Shown here: positions 20,864 through 30,856 of the stretch, piece by piece
How the letters are laid out: the number at the start of each line of letters is the position of its first letter
How positions within the stretch are numbered: position 1 is the first letter of the stretch
Assembly: GCF_006864365.1 (NCBI RefSeq)
Contig: NZ_QHLJ01000007.1
Coordinates: forward strand, 1-64,000
Length of the DNA: 64,000 bases
Source: Campylobacter sp. MIT 99-7217
Lineage (GTDB): Bacteria; Campylobacterota; Campylobacteria; Campylobacterales; Campylobacteraceae
Direction: 5' to 3'
The notes under the pieces: generated by a model
Told to the model about the DNA's origin: nothing
Databases searched by the model: none
Seen by the model: the letters and a program-made list of their open reading frames with translations, nothing else
Translations under genes and position numbers: made by a program

Positions 20864-21277
20864 AAATACTAAAACAAATTAATTTTATTTTAGTGTATTT
20901 GAATGACAAATAATTGAAAAATACTTCAATAATAAATCAATTCAAGTTTGGATTGTTTAATCTTTTTCTTCAAAGAAAAAGTTTTTAAATTTAAAGAGCT
21001 TTTAGTTTTAAAAGCAAATTAAATCTGGCTCAATCGATCACTTATTTAGATTTCAAAGATTGACTAATAAGATTTGAAAAACAATACTAATTTAAAGAAC
21101 AAATTTTGCTTTTAGCTTTTAATATAAAAATACTAAACACTGCCTTTTAAGCCGTGTTAGAGTTTAACAAAAAACAATAAAAGCTTGATTGAAAATTTAT
21201 AAGCTAAAAAAGATTTCTTAGTTATAAAACTCAAAAATCCCTAGGTAAATGTTTAGAAAAACAAAAAGGGAAATGAA

Positions 21278-21283
21278 ATTATA
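21278..21283 (-). promoter_or_regulatory. Predicted rRNA promoter, copy 2
   Basis: The same minus-strand TATAAT as at 2350-2355, about 415 bases before mature 16S. DNA upstream of 21310 is unrelated to copy 1, so any upstream activating elements would differ. Confidence 0.5.
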
Positions 21284-21418
21284 TACAAATAAGCTTAAAG
21301 TTTGATAAAAATTTAGATATATCTCAAAATTGTAAAAAGGTATTAAATTAAAATATATATAATCATTAAAAAACACATTTATCCAAACAAATCTAATATT
21401 ACACAAGAAAGGTAAAAA

Positions 21419-22462
21419 ATGCAGTATAGAAAATTAGGAAATTCAGGCTTTATTATCCCAGCCATTAGCTTTGGCACAGTTACCTTTGGAGGCGGCAATG
21501 ACATAGTCAAGGCTTGGGGTGATAGCTCCTTAAAAGAAGCAAGAGAGCTAATTGATATCTGCCTTGATTATGGGGCAAATTCCTTTGATACAGCCGATGG
21601 CTACTCAGCAGGAAAATCAGAAGAAATGCTAGGCGAGCTTAGTCAAGGAAGACGCCATAAGCTTTTTTTAGCCACTAAAACAGGTATGCCTATGGGGCAA
21701 GGAGTAAATGATAGTGGCACTTCTTATGCTAAGATCATTAGCTCTTGCGAGGCTAGCTTAAAAAGGCTTCGCACCGATTATATAGATCTTTATTATTTGC
21801 ACTGCTTTGACGCTCTTACTCCTATTGAAGAAAGCTTAAGGGCTATTGATGTGCTTATTCGCTCAGGTAAAATCCGCTATTTTGGGGTTTCAAATTACAG
21901 CGGCTGGCACTTGATGAAGATGCTTGCTTTGTGCGAAAGGCATTTTTTACCAAAGCCAGCCGTTCATCAACTTTATTATTCTTTGGCTGCTAGGGAGGCT
22001 GAAAATGAGCTTTTGCCTTTGGCACTTGATCAAAATGTAGGCACTATGGTTTGGTCGCCCTTGTCTGGTTCTTTTTTAACTGGCAAAATTTCTCGCTCTA
22101 AAAATCCACCAAGCACAAGCCGTTTAAGCACTAAAGCAGCTTGGCAGGTAGATAAAAACAAGCTTTTTGAGATCATCGATGAGCTTGAAAATATAGCCAA
22201 AGAGTGCAATCACTCAGTGGCCCAGGTCGCCCTTGCCTGGCTTTTAGCTCGTCCAAGCATTAGTTCTTTAATCGTTGGGGCAAGAAATAAGGATCAGCTC
22301 ATAGAAAATTTAAGGGCTAGCGAGCTTGTTTTAAGCAAGGAGCAAATTAATAGGCTTACTAAGATAAGCTCTACTCGTCCTGCTTATCCTTATTGGCATC
22401 AACAAGAAACCACAGGACATAGAGATCCTAGGGTTTTTGACTATGGCACTTGTGTGCTTTAA
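21419..22462 (+). CDS. Aldo/keto reductase
   Basis: 347 residues forming a TIM barrel that reduces aldehydes or ketones with NADPH. Start MQYRKLGNSGF, the catalytic Asp in SFDTADGYSAGKSEEMLGE (D-Y-K-H tetrad with Tyr in that segment and His in YYLHCFD), and the C-terminal cofactor-binding SLIVGARNKDQLIENL. It belongs to the YajO/GRP-like branch. The ATG follows a good AAGAAAGGTAAAA site. It stands alone, divergent from rRNA copy 2. Substrate unknown. Confidence 0.92.
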   Translation: MQYRKLGNSGFIIPAISFGTVTFGGGNDIVKAWGDSSLKEARELIDICLDYGANSFDTADGYSAGKSEEMLGELSQGRRHKLFLATKTGMPMGQGVNDSGTSYAKIISSCEASLKRLRTDYIDLYYLHCFDALTPIEESLRAIDVLIRSGKIRYFGVSNYSGWHLMKMLALCERHFLPKPAVHQLYYSLAAREAENELLPLALDQNVGTMVWSPLSGSFLTGKISRSKNPPSTSRLSTKAAWQVDKNKLFEIIDELENIAKECNHSVAQVALAWLLARPSISSLIVGARNKDQLIENLRASELVLSKEQINRLTKISSTRPAYPYWHQQETTGHRDPRVFDYGTCVL

Positions 22463-22470
22463 TTTTTAAA

Positions 22471-22490
22471 TGAGGGGAGTTTTCTCCTCA
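22471..22490 (+). terminator. Terminator of the aldo/keto reductase gene
   Basis: TGAGGGGA pairs with TCTCCTCA (one G-T pair) around a four-base loop, 8 bases after the stop codon. The following T run is weak (TCTTTA). Confidence 0.55.
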
Positions 22491-22982
22491 TCTTTACAAT
22501 TAAAAATAAAGACTAAAAAATTTATCAAACTCTGTTATATGGTGTTGAAATTTTTATGTTTTAATATCATAACAAATAAATTTTCACGATAATTTCGTAT
22601 TTTTGTAAAAAACTAAGTATATATCAACGCCTATAAAAATTTCCTTGATATAAGGAAATAAAATAATTTCAAGTGTAACCGATACTTCAAATAATAATTC
22701 AGAGCTGGCGCTTATATTCTAAATCAAAAGTCTGATAAAGTCAATAAGCAAAATGACACGAAAGAAAGCCTGCTTCTAGATTTGACAAGTTTTCAAGCTC
22801 AAGAGCTTGGCGTATTTGTGCGTAAATCATACATGAGAGCTTTTGCTCTAGCAAATGTTACCTTTGTTATTAAATTTTCCTTATGTTGCTTTTTTAAATG
22901 ATAAATTTAACTTTCTTATAGTAAAATAACGAAAAAATTTAAATATTGAGAACAAAGAAATCATCATTATGAAAGACATATT
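22491..22982. other. Intergenic region, possible gene remnant
   Basis: About 490 bases without a convincing gene. A stop-free stretch of 67 codons at 22698-22898 on the plus strand (containing LLLDLTSFQAQELGVFV) has no start codon. It abuts an overlapping frame at 22654-22719 (ISSVTDTSNNNSELALIF); together they could be a frameshifted remnant. I do not recognise the family. The promoter of nhaA should lie near 22900-22960. Confidence 0.4.
22654..22901 (+). pseudogene. Possible frameshifted gene remnant
   Basis: Two adjacent open stretches in different frames, joined near 22717, with protein-like composition in the second (VRKSYMRAFALANV). There is no start codon, no ribosome site and no recognised family, so this may be chance. 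Confidence 0.2.
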
Positions 22983-24164
22983 TTGACAAAACTAAAAGCA
23001 TTCATTTTTGGCGAACCTTTCCCCGGTGTCTTACTCATCTTTTGCACCCTACTTGCTCTAGTGTGTCAAAACTCAAGTCTTGAGGGAATTTATCATAATT
23101 TTTTGTATTCAAATTTTGGCTTCATCTTTAAAGATTTTGAGCTTATAAAACCTCTTTTATATTGGATAAATGATGGTTTGATTGCTATTTTTTTCCTATA
23201 CATAGGGCTTGAATTAAAATACGAAATTTTAAAAGGACAACTTCAAAATGTCCGCTCCGTTTCTCTGCCTATATTTGGTGCTTTGGGTGGCATGATCGTC
23301 CCTGCTTTGATTTTTGCCTTGATTAATTTTCATGATAAGCAAGCTATGGCAGGCTGGGCTATACCAACGGCTACGGATATAGCTTTTGCCGTTGGTATTG
23401 TTATATTACTTGGCAATAAAATTCCATCAAGTCTCAAGCTTTTTTTACTTTCTTTGGCAATTTTTGATGACTTGGGTGCTATCGTTATCATCGCCTTATT
23501 TTACACAAGCGAATTATCTGCTTTTGCCATGGTTTTTTGTGCTTTGTGTATCCTTGCTTTATATCTTTTAAATCATTTTCATGTAAGCAAATATGAACCT
23601 TACATCATCATAGGCTGTATTTTGTGGATAGCTATGCTTAAAAGCGGTGTGCATGCAACCTTAGCAGGTGTTATCGTAGCAGCATTTATCCCCTTGCAAA
23701 GCCGTAAAGAAAAGGCTTTCTTAAAGCCCTTGTATAATGTGCTAGAGCCATGGATACATTTTTTTATCTTACCCTTATTTGCTTTTGCAAATGCTGGGGT
23801 TGATCTCAGTCAAATGCAACTTGGAGCTTTGTTTTCTCCTGTGAGTTTAGGAATTTTCTTAGGACTTTTTGTGGGTAAACAAGTGGGTGTATTTATCTTT
23901 TCTTATGTTAGTATCAAGTTAAAGCTCGCAAAGCTTCCAGAAAATGTCAGTTACAAGCAATTTTATGGTATTTGCATACTTACAGGCATTGGTTTTACGA
24001 TGTCTTTATTTATCGATGGGCTTGCTTATAGAGATCCAAATCTCTACGCTCATGCTGATCGTTTAGCTATATTGCTTGCAAGTTTCACCAGCGCTTTGAT
24101 TGCTTATATTTACCTTAATTTACTTAAAAATCCACAAATAAAGGCTACAAATTGCAAAGACTAA
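22983..24164 (+). CDS. nhaA1: Na+/H+ antiporter NhaA, first of tandem pair
   Basis: 393 residues with about 11-12 membrane helices. It exchanges sodium for protons across the inner membrane. The NhaA segments [11 protein letters not shown] and [12 protein letters not shown] carry the two transport aspartates (Asp163/Asp164 type), and LFIDGLAY ends the core. The start is a TTG; an upstream ATG at 22969 is closed by a stop overlapping this TTG. The next gene is a paralogue overlapping by 13 bases. Confidence 0.94.
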   Translation: MTKLKAFIFGEPFPGVLLIFCTLLALVCQNSSLEGIYHNFLYSNFGFIFKDFELIKPLLYWINDGLIAIFFLYIGLELKYEILKGQLQNVRSVSLPIFGALGGMIVPALIFALINFHDKQAMAGWAIPTATDIAFAVGIVILLGNKIPSSLKLFLLSLAIFDDLGAIVIIALFYTSELSAFAMVFCALCILALYLLNHFHVSKYEPYIIIGCILWIAMLKSGVHATLAGVIVAAFIPLQSRKEKAFLKPLYNVLEPWIHFFILPLFAFANAGVDLSQMQLGALFSPVSLGIFLGLFVGKQVGVFIFSYVSIKLKLAKLPENVSYKQFYGICILTGIGFTMSLFIDGLAYRDPNLYAHADRLAILLASFTSALIAYIYLNLLKNPQIKATNCKD

Positions 24165-25309
24165 AACTTCTTCTAAAAAACGAAGCCTTTGGTGGCGTCT
24201 TACTCATCATCGCAACCTTTTGTGCCTTATGGATAGAAAATACCTCATATAGCGAGTACTATAGGAATTTTATAGATCTTAGTGTGGGTTTTAAGGTTGG
24301 AGAATTTGAACTTTTCAAGCCTTTTTTGCTTTGGATCAATGATGGTTTGATCGCCATTTTTTTCTTTGCAATAGGTCTTGAACTCAAACAAGAATTTGCA
24401 GAAGGTGAATTTAAGAAAAATCCAAAAAGTATAGTTTTGCCTTTATCCGCCGCACTTGGTGGCATAATCGTGCCTGCTTTGATTTTTGCTTTGATTAATT
24501 TTGAAAATGCTTATACACTTAAGGGCTGGGCGATACCAACAGCAACAGACACTGCATTTGCTTTAGCGATTTTGATCATGGTTGGAAAAAGCTTACCTAG
24601 TTCTTTAAAGATTTTCTTGCTCTCTTTGGCAATTTTTGATGATGTAGGAGCGATCCTAATCATCGCTATTTTTTACACAAGCGAGCTTTCAGCTCTTGCT
24701 CTCGTTGTTGCAAGCCTGTGTATAGCTAGTTTATTCGTATTAAATTGGCTCAATATTACAAGAAAATCCTTATATTTCATTTGTTCCCTAGTCCTTTGGC
24801 TAAGTGTTCTTAAAAGCGGTGTGCATGCAACCCTAGCAGGCATCATCACGGCTCTTTTTATCCCACTATATACAAAAAAAGGCGAACCTTTCTTAGAGCA
24901 TATCAATGAAAATTTGAAATTTTCTCTGTATTTTATTATCCTGCCTTTATTTGCCTTTGCAAATGCTGGAGTAAATCTCTCAAAGATTGATATGAGTTCT
25001 ATTTTTTCAGGTGTGAGCTTAGGGATTTTCTTAGGACTTTTTGTGGGTAAACAAGTGGGTGTATTTATCTTTTCTTATATCAGTATCAAGTTAAAGCTCG
25101 CAAAGCTTCCAGAGGGTGCAAATTTCAAGCAACTTTATGGGGTTTGTATACTTACGGGCATTGGTTTTACGATGTCTTTGTTTATCGATGGACTTGCTTA
25201 TGAGGTGAGTGATATTTTTCATTATGCTGATAATTTTGCTATCTTAATGGCTTCTTTTTGCTCTGGTATCTTTGGCTTTATTTATCTTAAATTTTTTGCG
25301 AGTAAATAA
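24152..25309 (+). CDS. nhaA2: Na+/H+ antiporter NhaA, second of tandem pair
   Basis: 385 residues, with the same architecture and motifs as its neighbour ([32 protein letters not shown]). It begins at a TTG inside the last codons of nhaA1, with AAAGG just upstream, so translation is probably coupled. An 88-base stretch (25025-25112) differs from nhaA1 (23853-23940) at only two positions, far closer than the flanking parts. C. jejuni also has a tandem nhaA pair beside murI. Confidence 0.94.
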   Translation: MQRLKLLLKNEAFGGVLLIIATFCALWIENTSYSEYYRNFIDLSVGFKVGEFELFKPFLLWINDGLIAIFFFAIGLELKQEFAEGEFKKNPKSIVLPLSAALGGIIVPALIFALINFENAYTLKGWAIPTATDTAFALAILIMVGKSLPSSLKIFLLSLAIFDDVGAILIIAIFYTSELSALALVVASLCIASLFVLNWLNITRKSLYFICSLVLWLSVLKSGVHATLAGIITALFIPLYTKKGEPFLEHINENLKFSLYFIILPLFAFANAGVNLSKIDMSSIFSGVSLGIFLGLFVGKQVGVFIFSYISIKLKLAKLPEGANFKQLYGVCILTGIGFTMSLFIDGLAYEVSDIFHYADNFAILMASFCSGIFGFIYLKFFASK

Positions 25310-25779
25310 TGAAATATTTAAAAATTTTTTCTTTGCTTATAGTATTATTCATTTTTAATGCTTGTAGCACCAAAACACATAAAATTTCATATCCTAAGAC
25401 AAATGTTTCTTCTTCTCAACTTGCTCAAATTCAAAAACAATGGCAAAGAACTCCTTATGTCTTAGGTGGAACAAGTAGAACTAAGGGGGCTGATTGTTCT
25501 GGCTTTACGCAAAGTGCTTTAAAAAATTTTAATACAAAAATTCCCCGCACAACCAAAATGCAAATGCAAAGTGGTATTAAGGTTTCAAAGAAAAATTTAA
25601 GAAGTGGAGATCTAGTTTTCTTTAAAACAGGGCGTGGTCCTAATGGTCTTCATGTAGGCATTTACACCAAAGCAGATAAATTTATTCATCTTTCTCCAAA
25701 AGGTGGAGTAAGAGAAGCTTCTTTGAATAATTCTTATTGGAAACCAAAATATCTGGGTGCTAGACGCTATATCAAATAA
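25309..25779 (+). CDS. NlpC/P60 lipoprotein, probable peptidoglycan endopeptidase
   Basis: 156 residues. Signal peptide with lipobox FNAC (Cys near 19), then an NlpC/P60 domain: ADCSGF holds the catalytic Cys, LHVGIY the His, and HLSPKGG the third polar residue. It probably cleaves peptide cross-links in the cell wall. Its ATG overlaps the nhaA2 stop (TAATG), so it is in the same operon. Confidence 0.92.
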   Translation: MKYLKIFSLLIVLFIFNACSTKTHKISYPKTNVSSSQLAQIQKQWQRTPYVLGGTSRTKGADCSGFTQSALKNFNTKIPRTTKMQMQSGIKVSKKNLRSGDLVFFKTGRGPNGLHVGIYTKADKFIHLSPKGGVREASLNNSYWKPKYLGARRYIK

Positions 25780-25791
25780 CTAAAGGTAAAT

Positions 25792-26544
25792 ATGAAAGTT
25801 GGCGTTTTTGATAGCGGAGTTGGGGGATTAAGCGTTTTAAAACCCTTACTTGAGGCACATTTTTTTAAAGAAATTATTTATTATGGCGATACCGCACGCG
25901 TTCCTTATGGGGTTAAGGATAAAGATACTATCATCACTTTTTCACTTGAAGCCCTAGACTTTTTTAAAAAATTTAATATAGACATGCTTATCATTGCTTG
26001 CAACACCGTAAGCGCTTATGCACTTGATATTTTAAGAGCAAATGCAAATTTCCCTATACTAGGCGTTATTGATGCTGGAGTTGAAGCTGTTAAAACTCAT
26101 ATCAAAGATAAAAATAGTGATATTTTAGTCATCGCCACAAAGGCAACTATAAATTCTTGCGAATATCAAAAAGGCTTAGAAAAAGCGGGATTTTTTAATG
26201 TCAAAGCCCTTAGCACAGGTATGTTTGTCCCTATGGTTGAGGAGGGCATTTTTGAGGGGGAATTTTTACAAAGTGCCTTGAAGTATTATTTTTCAAGTAT
26301 CCAAACAAGCCCTCATGCCTTGATCATGGGTTGCACGCATTTTCCACTGCTTGCAAAGTCTTTGCAAACATATTTTGGAACAAATACAAAGCTTATTCAC
26401 TCAGGCGATGCTATCGTTGATCAATTAAGACAAAAATTTAAACTTCAAAGCCTTAAAGATGAAAGCAAGCTTAGATTTTATGCTTCAAGTGATATCAAAG
26501 CTTTAGAAAAAACTGCTTCACTTTGGCTACAAAAAGAAATTTAA
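25792..26544 (+). CDS. murI: Glutamate racemase
   Basis: 250 residues. It makes D-glutamate for peptidoglycan. N-terminal VFDSGVGGLSVL, catalytic Cys in IACNTVSAYA (about residue 70) and in MGCTHFPLL (about 180). Follows the NlpC lipoprotein by 12 bases; last gene of the run. Confidence 0.97.
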   Translation: MKVGVFDSGVGGLSVLKPLLEAHFFKEIIYYGDTARVPYGVKDKDTIITFSLEALDFFKKFNIDMLIIACNTVSAYALDILRANANFPILGVIDAGVEAVKTHIKDKNSDILVIATKATINSCEYQKGLEKAGFFNVKALSTGMFVPMVEEGIFEGEFLQSALKYYFSSIQTSPHALIMGCTHFPLLAKSLQTYFGTNTKLIHSGDAIVDQLRQKFKLQSLKDESKLRFYASSDIKALEKTASLWLQKEI

Positions 26545-26561
26545 GAGGCACGAAGCCTCTT
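26543..26561. terminator. Hairpin between convergent murI and gluconate dehydrogenase
   Basis: AAGAGGC pairs with GCCTCTT around ACGAA, overlapping the murI stop and followed by TTATCT on the plus strand. Symmetrical enough to work both ways. Confidence 0.6.
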
Positions 26562-26564
26562 TAT

Positions 26565-28286
26565 CTAAGCAAGCAAGCGTTTTTCTTTAAAAAATTTGAT
26601 TATGCCCTCGCTGGCTCTGTAAGCTAGGGCGTTTATGGTTAGGGTTGGGTTATAGCCCGGATTGTGCGGGAAGTTGCTCGCTCCTACAACAAATAAATTT
26701 GGCATATCCCAGTGCTGTAAATAAGTATTTACCACGCTTTCTTCTTTTTTCGCACCCATTATAGTCCCGCCTGCAATGTGTGTAGAGCCATACCAGCCAT
26801 TAGAGACTAAACCATAATTTGTAAGCTTTGGCGAAGTGTAAAATTTGCGTGCGCCCATTTCTTTCATGATCCCTGCAAGTTTTGGAAGCATAAAATCATA
26901 AAGCTTTCTATCTTGCTTGGTGTAATCATAAGTGATGCGTATCAAAGGCAAACCATAAGCGTCTTTGTAAGTTGGATCAAGTGAAAGATAATTGCTATTA
27001 TGAGGCAAACTAGCTCCTTGCGCGCCTATGTAGGTAAATCTCGTGTAATTACGCACCGAAGCCTTTTTAAAAGCTGCTCCCCAAGTAGGAGTTCCGGGTT
27101 CGATAGGATTTGAAGCGATGGGACGCGCTCCGTTTTGTGAAATTCTAAAGCTAGCTCCATGGATAAAATCAAGCTTAGAATGATCAAAATTATCTCCATT
27201 AAAATCATCTATCCAGTTACAAAGCGCTCCAGCCCCTAAATACACATTAAAAGGCTCGTCAAAAAAGCCATTGACGCTAGGAGTGATTTGAAAACTATAA
27301 TTTTTACCCAAAGTTCCTTTAAGGCTCTTTTCATCATAAATTTCGCCAATTTTTGAATGCATTAATAACCTAGCATTATTAAACACATAAGAGCCAAGCA
27401 TAATTACCTCAGCAGGCTGGATAAACTCTTCTAAAGTAAGGGTGTTGATGAATTTAACCCCACTTGCGCGACCATTTTTATGCAAAATTTCTATCACATT
27501 TGCATGCGTGATAATGCTTAAATTCTTTGTTGCCAAAGCACTTGGTATAGTCGTAATCAAAGGAGAAGCCTTAGCTGCATATTCACAACCAAAATGCTCA
27601 CAAAAAGCACAATACTGACAAGCACCCAAAGACTGCTTATCGCTGTTTTCATAAGGCTGAGAGCAGTTTGCTGCTGGGACCATACAGGGATTATACCCTA
27701 GCTTCTTAGCTGCTTTTTCAAATTTATGAAGCATGGTGGTTTTTTCAAGTGGCGGATTTGGGAAAGGATTTTTTCTTTTACCTGAAAATGGGCTTTTATC
27801 CTCGCCTGAAATTCCCATCATTTTTTCGGCTTTATCGTAGTATTTTTCCATTTCATCATAGCTAAGACCCCAATCTTGAATGCTATAATCCTTAGAAATC
27901 TTGTTTTTGCCATACCTTTGCTCGGTCATAGACTTAAGCTCAAAATCATAAGGCAAAAAACGATAACTCATACCATTCCAATGCACGCCAGCACCGCCTA
28001 CATTATTACCCACATCAAAAGAGTAATTCTTTCTCATAGGAAGTGCCATTTGCTTGCTTTCGTTTCTAAAAGTAACACTTTCCTTGCTTAAATCCTGCTT
28101 TAAAGCAAAATTATTCACATATTTATACTCATCGTGAGCGCCCAAAAAATCGCTCGTATCTTGGTTAGCACCCCTTTCAAGTGCTACTACTTTTAAGCCA
28201 GCCTTAGCACACTCATTTGCAACAATAGAAGAAGCCCAACCAAGACCGACCACAACAACATCGGCTTTTTTTAATGTCTTTGCCAT
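26565..28286 (-). CDS. Gluconate dehydrogenase, GMC-type flavoprotein subunit
   Basis: 573 residues. N-terminal FAD-binding VVVGLGWASSIVANECAKAG (beta-alpha-beta), the HWNGMSYRF segment, and a C-terminal GMC-type HNPGYNPTLTINALAYR with the active-site His/Asn region. With the small subunit it oxidises gluconate in the periplasm and feeds electrons to the respiratory chain, as shown for the C. jejuni pair of the same layout. It follows the Tat-signal subunit by 9 bases and lacks its own signal, so it is probably exported as a complex. Confidence 0.9.
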   Translation of the reverse strand: MAKTLKKADVVVVGLGWASSIVANECAKAGLKVVALERGANQDTSDFLGAHDEYKYVNNFALKQDLSKESVTFRNESKQMALPMRKNYSFDVGNNVGGAGVHWNGMSYRFLPYDFELKSMTEQRYGKNKISKDYSIQDWGLSYDEMEKYYDKAEKMMGISGEDKSPFSGKRKNPFPNPPLEKTTMLHKFEKAAKKLGYNPCMVPAANCSQPYENSDKQSLGACQYCAFCEHFGCEYAAKASPLITTIPSALATKNLSIITHANVIEILHKNGRASGVKFINTLTLEEFIQPAEVIMLGSYVFNNARLLMHSKIGEIYDEKSLKGTLGKNYSFQITPSVNGFFDEPFNVYLGAGALCNWIDDFNGDNFDHSKLDFIHGASFRISQNGARPIASNPIEPGTPTWGAAFKKASVRNYTRFTYIGAQGASLPHNSNYLSLDPTYKDAYGLPLIRITYDYTKQDRKLYDFMLPKLAGIMKEMGARKFYTSPKLTNYGLVSNGWYGSTHIAGGTIMGAKKEESVVNTYLQHWDMPNLFVVGASNFPHNPGYNPTLTINALAYRASEGIIKFFKEKRLLA

Positions 28287-28295
28287 TTTAGCTCC

Positions 28296-29012
28296 TTAAT
28301 GCGACATATCAGATAAGGACACAGGATCGATGATTTCAAATTTATCCTCATTTAAAACCTGTGCTGTATAGCTCATTTGAGCGCCCGGAAATTTCTTCAT
28401 CTTCCATGCTTGCATGTTGGCATTACCTCCATAAATAGGATCAGCATAAACGCCAGCTAAAGTCATACTTCTAAGCTCAGCAAAGAAATCACTTGCCTTA
28501 ACCATGCCTCCAAAGCTAAATTTAGTCCTATCTGCCTCAAAAGCCTTTAAAACCTCATCTTTTTGTGTATCGCTTATTTCTAAAAAGCCCTTTTTATAAC
28601 GCATTTTTGCCTCTTCGTTTAGGGCATTAACCCCAAGCTTAAAAAGCTCTGCACGCGTTATAGGATATTGATAGCCCTGATTTTTCGCCCCTTGAATGAA
28701 AGGTGGCATTCTATAATCCTTCGCCCCGCTACCATAGTTCCCCGCAAGCTCATTATCGATAAAAAATGCCACGCCAAGTTCTTTTGCACCAGCTCCTAAC
28801 TCATCTTTTGGATAAATTCTCTCGCATGCTTCGGCAATGATATTGAATTGATCTTGGTTGTTAAAAAAGATCCTTGCCCTTGAAGCATTGGTTGAAACGC
28901 CCATATGATCGCTATGCTCTTGAGCAAAAGCAAGACTTGGCACACAGGCACTTGCTAAGGTAAATAAGGTAGAAGCTTTAAAAAAAGATCTGCGACTAAG
29001 TTTTTTATCCAT
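28296..29012 (-). CDS. Gluconate dehydrogenase small subunit (subunit 3 family)
   Basis: 238 residues from MDKKLSRRSFFKAS; the frame is open 30 codons further but those are AT-rich low-complexity and the chosen ATG follows AAAAAGGAGATATGT. A twin-arginine motif (SRRSFFK) and hydrophobic stretch export the complex via Tat. The rest matches gluconate 2-dehydrogenase subunit 3. First gene of the pair. Confidence 0.9.
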   Translation of the reverse strand: MDKKLSRRSFFKASTLFTLASACVPSLAFAQEHSDHMGVSTNASRARIFFNNQDQFNIIAEACERIYPKDELGAGAKELGVAFFIDNELAGNYGSGAKDYRMPPFIQGAKNQGYQYPITRAELFKLGVNALNEEAKMRYKKGFLEISDTQKDEVLKAFEADRTKFSFGGMVKASDFFAELRSMTLAGVYADPIYGGNANMQAWKMKKFPGAQMSYTAQVLNEDKFEIIDPVSLSDMSH

Positions 29013-29301
29013 ACATATCTCCTTTTTTAGTATAATAATTATCAAAAATAAGTATAAATAAAAATAAATAAATTTTATCTTAATATAAAGATATTTGATC
29101 AAATTTAATCCCTATATTTACTATGTTTAATTAATATTTTATGATTTTATATTTTTATTTACCTTGTTTAAATTTGATTTATATATGATAATATTTATTA
29201 TATTTTTATAAGAAAATATAATACTTTCTTATCAAAAATTTAATCTTTAATAAACACAAGTTAAATTTGAAATTTTAAAAAGCTGAGCAAATTTTTGTAT
29301 T
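29013..29301. other. AT-rich intergenic region upstream of gluconate dehydrogenase
   Basis: About 290 bases, nearly all A and T, between the gluconate dehydrogenase start and the rsmE stop, both on the minus strand. It must contain the dehydrogenase promoter; TATACT or TATTAT boxes near 29029-29039 are candidates, but the region is too AT-rich to choose. Confidence 0.5.
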
Positions 29302-29967
29302 TTAGAGTAAAATTTTAGTCGCTAAAGCAAGTATGGCGGTTTGGCTTTTGAGTATAAAAGCACATTCAAGCTTCATCTTTTCATCAAACATTTTCCTTTC
29401 TTCTTCGCTAAAACCACCCTCAGGACCTATAAAAAAGATATTTTTTTCATCTTTTAAAGCACTTTCATCAAATTCTTTTCCCTTAAAATCAATCAAAACC
29501 ACATGTTTAAAAGCGTGCAGAAAATCTTTAACATTGTCAAAAATTTCAATTTTCATTAAGGAGGTGCGACCGCATTGCTCGCAAGAATTGATCAAAATTC
29601 GATTGATTCTTTCTAGGTCGATTTTGAAATTTTTTTGAGAAAATTGAGTATAGATTAAAACAAGCTTATCAAGACCAAGTTCATTTAAAAAGGGTAGAAT
29701 TTTTTCTAAATTTTTTGTGTCTATAACACCTAGAGCAAGAACTCCTTTTGTGTTATTTGAAGGGCTTTTTTCATATGAGATCAGTTTAAGTTTGCAAGAG
29801 TTTTTTTGAAGTTCAACAAGCTCGTAAAGATAGGCAAAATCATCTTTTAAATTTCTTAAGATGAGCTTATCAAAGGCTTTGATTCTTCGAACTTTTAGGT
29901 GTAAAAAATCCTCATTTTTCAAGCTAAGATATTCATCTTTGGCACTTGGGTGATATAAAAATTGCAT
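29302..29967 (-). CDS. rsmE: 16S rRNA (uracil-1498-N3)-methyltransferase RsmE
   Basis: 221 residues. N-terminal PUA-like domain (HLKVRRI) and a C-terminal SPOUT knot with FIGPEGGFSEEE and LKSQTAILALATKIL, the family hallmarks. Methylates U1498 of 16S rRNA. Last gene of a minus-strand run beginning at queE. Confidence 0.93.
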   Translation of the reverse strand: MQFLYHPSAKDEYLSLKNEDFLHLKVRRIKAFDKLILRNLKDDFAYLYELVELQKNSCKLKLISYEKSPSNNTKGVLALGVIDTKNLEKILPFLNELGLDKLVLIYTQFSQKNFKIDLERINRILINSCEQCGRTSLMKIEIFDNVKDFLHAFKHVVLIDFKGKEFDESALKDEKNIFFIGPEGGFSEEERKMFDEKMKLECAFILKSQTAILALATKILL

Positions 29968-30374
29968 TAAAAATAGTCTTTAAAAACATAAGGTGCAAAA
30001 AGCAAAAAAATATCAAACAAAAGGATAAAAAAGCTCATACCTCTAAAAATATTATATCTTCTACTTCTTCTTGCTCTTTTAAAAAGGATAAATTGAAAAA
30101 TAGCAAGAAAAAAGATAATAAGCCAAGTAGCGATCATGAGCATGATATAGGTGTTTAAAACAAAGCCTTTTAGAGCTAAAAGTAATAAGCCTGTAAAAAA
30201 AACTATAGCTAAAAAGATATAATACACGGGTAAAAACAAACGAATGCGTCTTATAAAGTTAAATTCGCTCGTAAAGCTTCCCTGCGTTAGGGTTAGATAA
30301 AAAAACATTAAAAATCCACTCGCATACAGACTATAAATGTGTAGGGCTAAAACCCCATTAAAAATTTCCATCAA
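29967..30374 (-). CDS. Small integral membrane protein
   Basis: 135 residues with four predicted membrane helices and a basic RRARRSRRYN loop between helices three and four. A homologue occupies the same position in C. jejuni. No catalytic motif is visible. It overlaps the upstream cytochrome gene by 4 bases and rsmE by 1 base, so it is translated with them. Function unknown. Confidence 0.8.
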   Translation of the reverse strand: MMEIFNGVLALHIYSLYASGFLMFFYLTLTQGSFTSEFNFIRRIRLFLPVYYIFLAIVFFTGLLLLALKGFVLNTYIMLMIATWLIIFFLAIFQFILFKRARRSRRYNIFRGMSFFILLFDIFLLFAPYVFKDYF

Positions 30375-30856
30375 TCAGCCTTTGCGATAAGTGTGGCAAG
30401 CTGAGAAATTTGCTGAGCATTAAGCATATCAGCATAAGGTTTCATTTGTTTGGCAAGTTTTTTTCCATAAGTGCCTGCTTGATAACCCTTAAGGGTATTA
30501 GCAAATTCTTCTTTGCTCATATCCTTGATGATCAAACTTGCACCAAGTGCCTTTTTTTCTCCATTTTTACCATGACAAAAAGCACATTCTTTGGCATAAA
30601 GCTTTGCTATATCATCACTTGTTTGCTGATAAGAGCTTGATCGATCATTTTTGATCTCCTTTTCTATGGGCAAAGGATCTTTATCTTCTTGCACAGGTAT
30701 AGGAACATTAGTATCGCTAAGCTCTGTTGTTTCATCATTTTGCTCGATTTGTGTTATTTCTTCGCTGGTATTAAGATCAATTTTTTGCTTATTTTCATCT
30801 TGAGAGCAAGAAATGAAAAAAAAAGCTAGGCATAAAAAAAATATTTTTTTTGTCAT
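30371..30856 (-). CDS. Monohaem cytochrome c lipoprotein
   Basis: 161 residues. Signal peptide with lipobox FISC (Cys near 17), an acidic Glu/Asp/Thr-rich linker of about 60 residues, then a cytochrome c domain with CAFCHGKNGEKKALG (haem site about residue 93) and a likely axial Met in KQMKPYADML. Probably a membrane-tethered electron carrier. Confidence 0.88.
   Translation of the reverse strand: MTKKIFFLCLAFFFISCSQDENKQKIDLNTSEEITQIEQNDETTELSDTNVPIPVQEDKDPLPIEKEIKNDRSSSYQQTSDDIAKLYAKECAFCHGKNGEKKALGASLIIKDMSKEEFANTLKGYQAGTYGKKLAKQMKPYADMLNAQQISQLATLIAKAD

Noticed and set aside
21218-21406. Small minus-strand open frame in the rRNA upstream region
   Set aside because: Low-complexity Phe/Tyr/Asn translation of AT-rich DNA spanning the repeat boundary; no ribosome site.
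29039-29102. Longer gluconate dehydrogenase small subunit with an Ile/Tyr/Leu-rich head
   Set aside because: The extra residues come from AT-rich intergenic DNA; the ATG at 29012 has AAGGAG and precedes the twin-arginine motif.
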